Source: Lytechinus variegatus (lineage: Eukaryota; Echinodermata; Echinoidea; Temnopleuroida; Toxopneustidae). Taken from it: a stretch of DNA of 64,000 nt. The notes beneath the pieces are model-generated. The model had not been told where the DNA came from, searched no databases, and was given only the letters and a program-made list of their open reading frames with translations. Positions 21,701 to 30,579 of the stretch are shown here, in pieces; positions within the stretch are counted from its first letter, which is position 1; every line of letters begins with the position of its first letter. Position numbers and translations under genes: made by a program. The DNA lies in assembly GCF_018143015.1 (NCBI RefSeq), contig NC_054753.1, forward strand, positions 29,095,462 through 29,159,461, given 5' to 3'.

Positions 21701-24353
21701 GGTACCAGCGGAGTGAGAAACCACTGACATGGCTGGGCTAAAATCATGAGAATAGGAGATCTATCATTTATTTCAAATGTCATGTATTCCTTCATTTTGC
21801 TGATAATCTCGATATCTGCAAATAATTTAGGGTAAGGGTCACGACTGTCCCAATTAATTCAGGGTTCATAGGGTTTTTTTCATCTTAATTGATATACATG
21901 TAAGTGATTGAAAAAATAGTTGGCATATGTTCGGAGGATTTTAAAAAAAATTTAGTGAAACCTATTTCAATAAAGACCTAAGTTAATAAGTAATGTCAGA
22001 GAGTGATTTTTTTTTTGCTGTTGTAAAACCTACTATAATTTTATAAACCGTGTGTAATAGATTAAATTTATCAACAGTAGAATTCACACTGCACATTTAT
22101 ACAAATCTAACAAAGTGTACTCATTATAGTCGGGCTTATCTCAAAATTACGCAATTTTGTTAGTGGCCTTTTTGTTGTAGTTTTTCCCTGTAATAACAAA
22201 CAAAAATTTATAGATTTATAGAAAGTGGAGTGAATCCCTTTCTGAATGAGAAGAGAAGAAAAAAACCCAGAAAATTGAATAAATGAGGAAAAAGAAAGAG
22301 GAAGGGGGATTGAAGAAGTTAAGACAAAGCCATAAACCATCATTCAGAAATCAAAGCAAAAGTTGTTGTTTGAACAAAATACATTTTTTCTGTGCTGAAG
22401 AACAAAAAAAATATTTCTTAATCTGGTTTCCTTTAAATAAGTTCCCTTATCCTTTCCAAGCAGCTAGATTTTGCACCCTGGGAGTTGTTATGATGTACAT
22501 GTATGTTTCATGTCTGTTTTCATTTATTATTATACAATACATGTACAAATAATGCAGAGTACATGTACGTACATGTAAGCCCATGCATGCAGCGCCAATT
22601 AATGAATGATATGCAATAAGAGCCAATCGATGTACCACACCAAGGTCTGCAGGACTGAGTGTGGTATATCCATTTGGCGAGTCAAGCACAGATTTCATTA
22701 TTTACATGTAGGTCCTCTATGCACAAGAATGTGTGCATTGTTTGTTTTATACAACCCCCTGCAATGTTAATGAGTTGCCACGAATGCTATATTTGATCTA
22801 AATTCTAGATAATTCCAGTCCTCACACTATTCTGCACTTTAACGTCATAGTGCAGGATAGTGCATTTGGTATGACGTCAGATTGCAGGATAGTACATTTG
22901 GTATGGCGTCAGAGTGCAGGATAGTGCATTTGGCATGGCATCAGAGTGCAGGATAGTACATTTGGTATGGTGTCAGAGTGCAGGATAGTGCATTTTGAAT
23001 GCCATAATGCAATTCACTGAATATCATGTGATCCAATTTGGACCAATCAGATAACAGAACATTCTTGTGAGTTGTGTAATATTTATTTATTCATTTTTTG
23101 AATGGTTTATTTCATACACTGAAAATACATGTAGCAGCCAAAGGGCTGAATTACATTCAGCATAAAAAAATATACATATATAACTTAAAATTAAATAGGC
23201 AAATAACAGAATGAAATTGTTCTTCAAAAAATCATAATACACATACCCAGCATATGGCAAGGACTCAGACTGAGGTACATGTACATGTAGGACAAAGTAG
23301 CGAGGACATGTAAGAAAGGAAGACAGCGTGAAAAAAGAGGGAGACAGGAACAAATTAAAAGAGGTTGGGTATCTAGCTAAGATGGAAAACAATTATTGGG
23401 AATAGCAACAAATGTTAAATTAAGGAAGAACTTCGAAGAAGCAAACAAGATTGAAAGATATGTTTTCAAATTAGTGCAACTAAAGAGTCACAAAGAAAAT
23501 TAGAATTCCGAGCAGTTAAACACATTATAGTACGGAAAATGAAATAAAGGATAACATATTTTCTTTTGTTTTGAATTGTGATGAAATATCTGAATTAATA
23601 CTATGACAATAAAAAGATATATTACAAAGCCTCACTATGAGTATTGTAGCATGATCCATTTCAGCTCTAAAATTCATGCAGGATAATTAATACAAAATTA
23701 CAATGCACTTGGACACCAATTATTATTCATCACTCTATGCCAAAATCCTGCACCATAATCATCATCAATGCCATCATGATCATCCTCATGACCTCATCCT
23801 TCTCCTCCTCCTCATTAATTACTCATCATCATTATCATCATTCACATCATCTTCATCCTCGCCATTATCAACGACGTCAATCATCATTGCTATTATCAAA
23901 TCAATCAACATCACAGACACAAGTTAAAGTTTAACCAAGGCAAAGCAATACAGAAATTTGACTATTTAGACAGTATTTTCGTCAAGAAATCAATTTTGAA
24001 TTACTGCTTGGTAGTACTACTGCATGGAAACCAGTTCCCATGTTCAAAAGAAAAAAAACAAGTCACTTGACAACACTATTTGAGTCAGGCCTTTCTTTTC
24101 ACTTTCAGTCAACCCGACGACATTCGTCCGGAGCGCTCCAGGCTGATCCCTTGTTGAGGAGCAAGGTGCCGGGCCGGGCCGGTGCATGATCGCTCCCTGG
24201 GTTAGACTCGGACGAAAGAAATGGCATATACCGCCATATATATTTTACTACTTTTATCATATATAATAGTATTTGAGTTGTCTCACCTTTGGGAAATTTT
24301 AGCTCCGATGCATCTTCCTCTTGCTCTTCCTGACCAGGCACAAATGCAGCCAT
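12650..24353 (-). CDS. POLR2D: RNA polymerase II subunit RPB4
   Basis: CDS is complement(join(12650..12728,13620..13721,14115..14295,24287..24353)), 143 codons giving 142 aa, the same as human POLR2D. RPB4 pairs with RPB7 to form the Pol II stalk in the nucleus. The product runs [22 protein letters not shown], then [20 protein letters not shown] with KQQNES and FMKTLNYT, then [20 protein letters not shown] and [13 protein letters not shown], and ends [18 protein letters not shown] plus TKRSFQY. These match the human protein almost residue for residue. All introns have GT-AG ends and phases agree. Intron 1 is about 10 kb and contains an unrelated gene on the other strand. The 5' end faces away from it. 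Ordinary full-length host gene. Confidence 0.97.
12767..12974. mobile_element. MITE with CAGGGTTCCCACAG termini in POLR2D intron 3
   Basis: Ends cagggttcccacag and ctgtgggagccctg are inverted repeats. Internal ccatgact motifs recur (three or more). It lies 37 bp from the exon 4 acceptor. The terminal CAGGG suggests hAT. Confidence 0.72.
13620..13721 (-). CDS. POLR2D: POLR2D exon 3
   Basis: Acceptor ggtag|gttatt and donor ccaag|gtatta bound the exon. It encodes [20 protein letters not shown] then [14 protein letters not shown] short run of CAG codons gives QQQQ where human has QKK. Confidence 0.95.
14115..14295 (-). CDS. POLR2D: POLR2D exon 2
   Basis: Acceptor tttcag|agtttg and donor gagg|gtaagg bound the exon. 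It encodes the conserved HRDC-like N-terminal half with EHRKQQNES and [12 protein letters not shown]. Two decayed copies of its 5' end lie just upstream. Confidence 0.96.
14425..14482 (-). pseudogene. Decayed copy of the 5' end of POLR2D exon 2 (copy B)
   Basis: On the minus strand it reads gggtttgagcaagcagaaac, encoding FEQAETLL as the real exon does, then diverges and meets a stop. The exon 2 start at 14245-14295 is plainly the source. It lies in intron 1, about 130 bp upstream of the functional exon. Confidence 0.7.
14712..14770 (-). pseudogene. Decayed copy of the 5' end of POLR2D exon 2 (copy C)
   Basis: On the minus strand it reads tttcagagtttgaccaagca then gaaacccttgcttctgatct and ggaggttcg. 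It keeps the acceptor, the EFDQAETL-like codons and the ttctgatct..gaggttcg segment of the real exon. It is the better-preserved copy at the acceptor. Confidence 0.72.
15594..16190. mobile_element. TTAA-type fold-back MITE
   Basis: The element runs from tttaaaggggaatccaaccc to ggctggaatcccctttaaag, which are inverted repeats with TTTAAAG at both borders. Subterminal ccagacaaggtgat..gaaagtttgaa matches ttcaaactttcaccatt in inverse. A TTAA border suggests piggyBac- or Kolobok-like mobilisation (inference). Confidence 0.72.
16381..16986. mobile_element. MITE with GGGGGGTGTTTCACAAAGA termini
   Basis: Left end ggggggtgtttcacaaagat and right end tctttgtgaaacacccccc are inverted repeats; gacttagagtcgcactta and taagtgcgacctaagtc extend the pairing. 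It is about 606 bp and non-coding, in POLR2D intron 1. Confidence 0.75.
16989..17160. repeat. Inverted repeat abutting the previous MITE
   Basis: Starts gggtgtttcataaagctgtg. Inner arms cataagagcgactttaa and ttaaagtcgctcttaa pair. It is probably a second, smaller MITE with a diverged right end; the start matches 9674. Confidence 0.5.
17565..17731 (+). mobile_element. Short element GTCTGCTGTGC, copy 1, with 13-bp flanking repeats
   Basis: Ends gtctgctgtgc and gcctgccgac are roughly inverted. The 13 bases tagtgtcgagtga flank both sides (17552-17564 and 17732-17744). Copies occur at 30413-30572 (inverse), 37148-37312 and 41926-42165. Confidence 0.65.
17745..19050. other. POLR2D intron 1 DNA, nothing recognised
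   Basis: AT-rich sequence with only short frames. The last part presumably contains the promoter and 5' UTR of the plus-strand gene that starts at 19056. Confidence 0.45.
19056..19348 (+). CDS. Sulfotransferase-like gene, exon 1
   Basis: Carries the start and the P-loop-like [10 protein letters not shown] segment. Ends ATA TC|gtaagt, a consensus donor. Confidence 0.82.
19056..21099 (+). CDS. Sulfotransferase-like protein, two exons, nested in POLR2D intron 1
   Basis: CDS is join(19056..19348,20439..21099), 317 aa; donor atatc|gtaagt and acceptor ttccag|gtgtca join in frame. The product looks like a cytosolic P-loop sulfotransferase that would use PAPS. The start has [20 protein letters not shown] (residues ~12-31), the place of the 5'-phosphosulfate loop. 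Residues ~135-152 read [18 protein letters not shown], the place of the 3'-phosphate-binding segment (R...S). No signal peptide or membrane anchor is seen, unlike Golgi carbohydrate sulfotransferases. Proteins of this type in marine invertebrates are often labelled branched-chain aminotransferase-like; that label would be misleading here. The ATG at 19068 is an alternative start. Substrate unknown. Confidence 0.85.
20439..21099 (+). CDS. Sulfotransferase-like gene, exon 2
   Basis: Follows acceptor tgtatttccag. It reads [20 protein letters not shown] and on to a TAA stop after [10 protein letters not shown] candidate polyadenylation signal AATAAA is at 21149-21154. Confidence 0.85.
21160..22850. 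other. POLR2D intron 1 DNA, nothing recognised
   Basis: AT-rich, with several acatgtac tracts and only short frames. No transposon boundary was found. Confidence 0.45.
22852..23004 (+). repeat. Minisatellite, 32-bp unit, about 4.7 copies
   Basis: The unit gcaggatagtacatttggta plus tggcgtcagagt recurs at 22852, 22884, 22916 and so on with exact 32-bp spacing. The variable positions (gtgcatt/gtacatt and gacgtc/ggcgtc/ggcatc) differ between units. Confidence 0.88.
23085..23200 (-). mobile_element. Probable 3' end of a LINE, minus orientation
   Basis: On the minus strand it reads gctgaatgtaattcagccct then ttggctgctacatg and ends gaataaataaatat. This A/T-rich tail form resembles CR1-type LINE ends. 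Upstream sequence (to about 23700) may be its 3' UTR but has no coding trace. Confidence 0.4.
23740..23930 (+). repeat. Degenerate (CAT/CATCAT)n microsatellite
   Basis: Repeated atcatcaatgccatcatgat-like triplets with interruptions. The histidine- and serine-rich frames here are artefacts. Confidence 0.75.
24287..24353 (-). CDS. POLR2D: POLR2D exon 1
   Basis: It starts at the ATG in ttATGgctgca and encodes the acidic N-terminus ending LKFPK. The donor is aaag|gtgaga and leaves one base of the next codon. This short exon is 10 kb from exon 2. Confidence 0.94.
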
Positions 24354-24359
24354 AATTAC

Positions 24360-26000
24360 TCCAAAAACAAAAATTTAGCTCAGTAAAGTTCGTTCTCGAA
24401 ACGACAAACGTGATGCCAGAGTTCCATGGTTAAACATCAGATGGCGCTATATCAGTTACTCAGTACCTCTGAGTTTCTAGTAGCTCAAGGGTCTTGAGTT
24501 AGCTCAAATCTGAGCTATTGGTTCATATTTTGTCCAAGTACATCTCTATATTGATTTGCAAATACTGCTCCAAAAGCTCTAAAATATTTTTTTAATGATT
24601 CATTATGACTAGCCCAATTTTTCAGGAAAGTGTGAGAAATTACACGTCTGTTGATATAATGAAGATACAATACAGAAAAAGCATTTGCAAATTTTTTAGA
24701 ATCATTTTTAAGACACAGATTAAAAGCAAAGTCACAAATAAAAAAAAATGAAGCTTTAATATCCTTTTTTAATCTTTGATGGACTTTCTTAAGCCTTGAC
24801 AGATATTTTTGTTTCTAGTGTTCTATTATTTTTCTGCTACTCTTACTTCTACTTTGAGGATGTATTTCACAAAAGAGTGACCAAGCTCGAGGCCAAGCTA
24901 TAGAGCGGCACATCCCATATACAAATACATGCGAGTATCCCGGATCGGTCGTTTCCCTTTTTATTAAGTTTTTTTTTTATTATTTGCAACTTTTGCAGAA
25001 ATCTGTTCCTTTTTTTTCAAATTCAACAATTATTTTTCTCTCCCTTGTACCAAAAGAAAAGAAAGAAGCTCCAGTGGCTATACTCCGTCTGTATCTTCGC
25101 CTGGCATCTAGGCCCAATACTGACAAATAATTCATGATGATGCCTATCACAACATGCAATGTAAATATAACGGGTGACTGCTTCAAGATGCCGAAATATG
25201 ATAAATATAAGATGTAATTTGGAGATAAAATGTAAGTAAAGGAATATTGATGTGTTGTATAGCGATTTTGAGAAAGAGAAAAATATAGAAATACTAAAAA
25301 GAAAATAGATAGAGAGAGGGTGTGGTGTGCGTGTGTGTATGCGTGGGAGAGAGAGGAGGGGGTACTATGAGAGAGATGGGGATGGAGAGCAGAGGTGCCG
25401 GAAATGGGGGCGGTCGCTTCCGAATCTATTTTTTTTTTAATGTAGGCCTATTAAATAACAATTCACATACAAAACAAAATATCTTTTCATAGACTTACAA
25501 CCTGTCTTTTAGGGATCAACGACCAATGAGGATCAATTTTTTTCATAATAAAATAGTTACCAGCATAGTTTAGGCACCGAATAGCCCGCAGTGTGAACGC
25601 ACTTGATCGCTTTCGTCACTCGTGAAATTGATGATGATGGAATGTTGGAGGAATGATGCGGTCTTGACCTTTGGAATCAAGAGAATTACACTCATCACAT
25701 CACCTTGAGGTGACTCATCATTGGTATATAATTATGCATCATCTCGATGTAGGTTGGGGTGGTGAGGCGGATGATAATTGCGTGGTAGTATTACGGGTTC
25801 CTTGAGCTTGAGATGGAAAGGAAGGATCGAGGGAGGGGGTCACTCTGGCGTGTTTTTAGCGGTGGATCTATATCACAAAGAAGCGGTGATCACTTTTGAC
25901 GGGAATATTGGCTTTTTTTTGGGGGGGGGGTTAATCCTAAATATTTTCCTATATTTGTGTTATTTTTTTCCTACCATCCACCCTTCCTTCCTACCTTTTT
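24360..26000. other. POLR2D 5' flank and intergenic DNA
   Basis: The POLR2D promoter should lie just right of 24353, but no TATA box is evident. The rest is AT-rich, with a GA/GT-rich stretch at 25310-25400 and a T/G run at 25915-25930. Confidence 0.45.
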
Positions 26001-26004
26001 TGTC

Positions 26005-26880
26005 TCACCTGCATAGCAGGCGGTGCTTTTCCGACGGCGGCGGCGGCAACATCAAATCTTAACCTAAGGTTAAGTTTTTGAAATGACATCATAACTTAGA
26101 AAGTATATGGACCTAGTTCATGAAACTTATCCATAAAGTTAATCAAGTATTACTGAACATCCTGCCTGAGTTTCATGTCACATGACCAAGGTCAAAGGTC
26201 ATTTAGAGTCAATTAACTTTGGCCGAATTGGGGATAGCTGTTGAATTACCATCATAACTTTGAAAGTTTATGTATCTGATTCATGAAACTTGGACATAAT
26301 AATAATCAAGTATAGCTGATCATCCTTTGCAAGTTTCAGGTCACATGATTAAAGTCAAAGGTTATCTAGGGTCAATGAACTTTAGCCAAAGTGGAGGTAT
26401 TTGTTGAATTACCATCACAACTTTGAAAGTATATTGGTCTAGTTCATAAAACTTGGACATAAGAGTAATCAAGTATCACTGAACATCCTGTGCGCATTTT
26501 AGGTCACACGACAAGGTCAAAGGTCAATGAATTTTGGCCGAATTGGGGGTATCTGTTGAATTACCATCATAACATTGAAAATTTATTGATCTGACTCGTG
26601 AAACTTGGACATAAGAGTAATCAAGTATCACTGGATATCCTGTGCGAGTCAAGTTGAGGTCACATGATGAACAAGGTCAAGGGTCATGTAAGGTCAATGA
26701 ACTTTGGCCACATTGGGAGTATTTGTTGAATTACCATTATCTCTGTAAGTGTATTGGTATATTTCATGGAAATAAGAGTAACCAAGTATCTCTAAACATC
26801 TTGTGCGAGTTATATATAGTTTTCAAAGTCAGCACTGCTATATTGAATCGCGTGATGCAGGTGAGACCGCCGCAGGCATT
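26005..26880. mobile_element. Transposon-like element with five ~165-bp tandem units
   Basis: Five imperfect units each contain gttgaattaccatcataact, atgaaacttggacataagag, aatcaagtatcactgaacat and caaggtcaaaggtcat. The borders tctcacctgcatagcaggcg and gatgcaggtgaga are short inverted repeats. A central tandem array between short inverted ends is known from several marine-invertebrate non-autonomous transposons; superfamily not assigned. Confidence 0.7.
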
Positions 26881-26979
26881 CCACTTGTTTCCTGAATAGG
26901 TCTATTTGTATTTATTTTCTTTTACTTCGTTTTCCGTTAATTAACTTCTTCCTTGTTTTCAACCATAATTTCATTTGCT

Positions 26980-27060
26980 TTCTCTCTCTCTCTCCCCCCT
27001 CTCTCTCCTTTCTTTTTCTTTCTTTCTTTCTTTCCTTCTTACTTCCTTCCTTCGTGGGTA
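26980..27060 (+). repeat. Pyrimidine-rich microsatellite (CT/CTTT)n
   Basis: Runs of tctctctctctc followed by tttctttctttcttt and cttccttcc. No unit is exact over the whole stretch. Confidence 0.8.
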
Positions 27061-27822
27061 GGTTTATTTTGTCTCTTCATATAATTTTAAAGCAGATGCT
27101 GTTGTATCATTATACTGAGGAAGTTTATTGGCCTTTCTTAATTTTATTTCTTATTTTGTTGTTTTTGTTTTTAATAGTGTTTCACATAACCACGCTCCAG
27201 AGCTCTTTTCCGCCTGCACATCCGGGATGTCCGGAAGAGAATAGGATGGACAGACACGTTTCGACATTGATTACCGTTAAGTGGAGGAGTAAAGTGACAT
27301 AACAGTTGCAGGCAGAATAATTGATAATCTTGATGATGCAGAACCCGGCTATTTGGTTGGCAGTGACAGCGCACTGAATCAATAGCATACATGCCTTTTT
27401 CACAGACTGAAAGATTCAAGAAAGTAATGTACATTATTTTTTCAGAATTTTGACAAATCCTGAACGTACAACGCAGATGAAATGATTTCGGGCCTATATT
27501 TATCCATTTTTTTTTATCAATACCGATATCTATTTCTTTGTTTGTTTTGTTTTTGTTTATTTTCATTTTTTTATTATTCCAAAGCCTCCTCCTCTCATCA
27601 CCTACTGAAGGTGCGGTGTACCAAGGAACCTCCGTGGTTGCACCAATTTCATAAAATCCAAACAACATCCGAAAAAACATGTAATTATATGCATGGTTGG
27701 CCAAATATTATCGGACGCGGGTCAGTCTGATTCCTAGTATTAAGAAACTGATGTCTTTGAAGACCTTTCAGAACAGAGGTGCCTCCGAAAGAGGGGCTTT
27801 CATGAAGCGAACTTCATGCATG

Positions 27823-28364
27823 CCCGGGGGGCCACTTCCATTCACGAGTGGATACCATGCGCGACCATGGGGTCTCGAAAAGCACCCTAAACACGTAATT
27901 TCCATATTCTGAAAATGCAACCCTTAACAAGTATTGGCGTGTGAAACCCTACCCTTAACAAGTACTGGAAACAAAACGATACTCTTGGCAAATATTCCCT
28001 GAAATGAACCCCTAAACAAGTACAGGAATGTTTCATTGTTACGGGTCCTTTGGTTGTCGGCTTTACCTTATTTAATTTAGTACGACCCCACCTTCTACAC
28101 CTCGCGCAAATAGGACTCTAAACACGTAGTGTTGGGGCAAAAAGGACATCCTTTATAAAACATTTTAATTTTGTTTTATCATCCCCGCAAATTCGACCCT
28201 AAACACGTAATTTTACTAGCGAAATAGATACCCTTTTTTCATTATTTTTGTGTTTTTGACACCCTTTTCACGTTACGTACGTAACGTGCCCTATCGTGAA
28301 AAGGACATCCTTTTTACGTGTTTTTTTGGTCGCGCATGGTATCCACTCGTCAATGTAAGTCGGG
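27823..28364 (+). mobile_element. CCCGGG 8-bp-TSD family, copy A (542 bp)
   Basis: Flanked by catgcatg on both sides (27815-27822 and 28365-28372). Termini contain ccacttccattcacgagtgg with ataccatgcgcgacca, and their complement near the right end. The interior repeats aacacgtaa/aacaagtatt phrases six or more times and holds the perfect 20-bp palindrome cacgttacgtacgtaacgtg. No coding capacity. Confidence 0.85.
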
Positions 28365-28389
28365 CATGCATGCCAAACTGGTCCAAGGT

Positions 28390-29370
28390 CAGGCGCAGAT
28401 CCAGGAAGGGGCCGAGTCGGCCCCCTATTTTTTGACAACCTGCAGAAAAAAGTGTACACTATATCTTAATCATGTTTATAATAGAAACTACGAAAATCAG
28501 AAAGAAAAGTAAGAGAGAGGTATTATACCAATGATGTGTAATTTACAGCCTCGTAGCGGCCGGCCCGACTCCGAAAGAAAACAAGAAAAGGTGAAGGGAA
28601 CAATTTGAAAATACACTTTATTTAAAAATTTGCGCTCGCGCTCGCATTACCTGTGTAATAAATCCCATTCAAGAGGATTAAATGACACTTTATATATCCA
28701 GTTCTGAAATCAATCTGCACACAATATTTTAGCTTGCACATCGAGCTTTCATTAATGCCCGCTCGCATTGTTTGATTTGTGAGATATCTATCATCTTTAG
28801 AAATTATTTCCAAAATTTGACAAAATGCTCCTTTATCATGTCAGTATATCAAAAAATTAAGCTCGTGCTTTACGCTCGCATTTATTGTTTGAGACACACA
28901 GCTTGTTCTTTATAAACTCGCTTAGACTGTCCAGTTTTGAGCTCGCGCTTCGCACTCTCATTATTTAATTGGTGATACTTGTATCATCTTCATTAATCAC
29001 TAACAACAGTCCTAATTGGGTCCCTTTTCACGTTACTTTAATAAAATTTTGGCTCGCGCTTCGCGCTCGCATTGTTTAGTTGGATACTTATGTTTGTTCA
29101 TGATTATAAAAACTGCTCAGAATCTTCAGTTCTATAATAAGGAAATAAAATATCAGAGAAATCATTATATATTAAGACCACATGAGATACCTTATCTTGT
29201 TTATAACAATAAAAACTAACATATACTGCAAACTTCAGTCTTTAGTTAGGACTACCCCCTGAAACCCCCCCCCCCAAAAAAAATCAGATTATAGCGGCCA
29301 AGCGAGAAAAATGTTGATGAAAATATTTTACGCCCCGCCCCTATATTGGCGAAAGCTGGATCCGCCCCTG
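28390..29370. mobile_element. hAT-like element with CAGG..GGATCC termini, ~980 bp
   Basis: Left caggcgcagatccagg and right gctggatccgcccctg are inverted repeats, with aaggt on both sides. Inside, the phrase ctcgcgcttcgcgctcgcat recurs four or more times at about 130-260 bp spacing. A smaller relative is at 43673-43865. Confidence 0.68.
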
Positions 29371-29437
29371 AAGGTCTTCAGTACTATAATACTGGAAATC
29401 CCGGACAAAATCCACACATCAGGTGCAGTGTCAATGG

Positions 29438-29555
29438 GAGTTGTCGGCATTGTCAGCTCTGCCAATTTCAGTAAAATCTTTGATTTTGATCGGCTGAGAA
29501 GCGCCGATTGTTACCAAGGCAACTGAAATGGCTATCCAGTGCCGACAACTTTCAG
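29438..29555 (+). mobile_element. Diverged relative of the GTTTCATCA MITE family
   Basis: Core gattttgatcggctgagaag and gttaccaaggcaact match the family core. Ends gttgtcggcattg and agtgccgacaact are inverted. Confidence 0.45.
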
Positions 29556-29742
29556 GAGATGGTGCCTGCCTGGATACATAAATACTTTATTAAGAGACAG
29601 CTCTCCAGGCAAACTCCTGAGAGAGACATTATCTTTCATGGTAATGTTTTGTCAGAGTGACATCAGCGCTGCATGGGATGTCAACTGGATGATAAAATGA
29701 GCGCTGATCTGCAATCACAGTCGTGTTCATGCATAATTAGCC

Positions 29743-30307
29743 CCCCGCGGGGGGGGGGGGGCACTTTCAATGACGAATGGATACCATGGTCTTGAAAAGC
29801 ACCCTAAACACGTATTTTATATATTCTGAAAATGCACCCCTTAACAAGTATTAGCGTGTGAAACCAAAACACATAACAAGTATTGGAAACAAAACGATAC
29901 TCTTGCCAAGTATTCCCTGAAACGAACCCCTAAACAAGAACAGGAATATTTTATTGTTATGCCACGTGCGGGTCCTTCGGTCGTCGGTTTTACCCACCTT
30001 TATACACATCATTTGGTTTAGTACGACGCCACCTTCTACACCTCGCGCAAATTAGACTATAAACACGTAGTGTTGGGGCAAAAAGGACACCCATTATAAA
30101 ACATTTTAATTTTGTTTTATCATCCCCGCAAATTTGATCCTAAACACGTAACTTTCCTAGCGAAATAGATACCCTTTTTCATTATTTTTGTGTTTTTGAC
30201 ACCCTTGTCACGTTACGTGCCCTAACGTGAAAAAGACATCCTATTTACGTGTTTTTTTGGTCGCGCATGGTATCCACTCGTCAATGTAAGTGCCCCCCCC
30301 CCCCGGG
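29743..30307 (+). mobile_element. CCCGGG 8-bp-TSD family, copy B (565 bp)
   Basis: Flanked by aattagcc on both sides (29735-29742 and 30308-30315). It is collinear with copies A and C, but the internal palindrome is reduced to cacgttacgtgccc and the G/C terminal runs are longer. Confidence 0.85.
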
Positions 30308-30412
30308 AATTAGCCCAGATCTAAGCTCCTGCTATTGTATACCCCCTCCCTAAATGTCTCATTGCAAAATATGAAACACGTTTTTTTTCTCTACAAAGTA
30401 AACCATGTGTGC

Positions 30413-30572
30413 AGTTTAGTCTGCAGGCACAGACCCTCATTGGAACTTTGATCAACAAGTGTGCCTCCACGCAAAGACTAGCACATACAAGAGCCTTCAG
30501 TACACAAGGCATGAGTAGGCTACACATTCAAACCGTTATTTCGAGTGAAGGGTTTGCCCAGCAGACTATATG
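30413..30572 (-). mobile_element. Short element GTCTGC, copy 2 (inverse)
   Basis: The complement of copy 17565-17731: gtctgcaggcacagaccctc at the left, cagcagac at the right. The flank tgcagttta appears on both sides, four bases offset on the right. Confidence 0.6.
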
Positions 30573-30579
30573 CAGTTTA

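Noticed and set aside
24115-24215. GC-rich stretch in POLR2D intron 1 with ttcgtccg / cggacgaa arms, considered as a tRNA or structured RNA
   Set aside because: The spacing of the arms and loops does not fit a tRNA, and no A/B box pair was found.
27171-27704. 177-codon minus-strand open frame
   Set aside because: Its sequence is low in complexity in the middle (Lys/Asn run), has no family motif, and spans T-rich tracts. No splice or codon evidence supports a gene.
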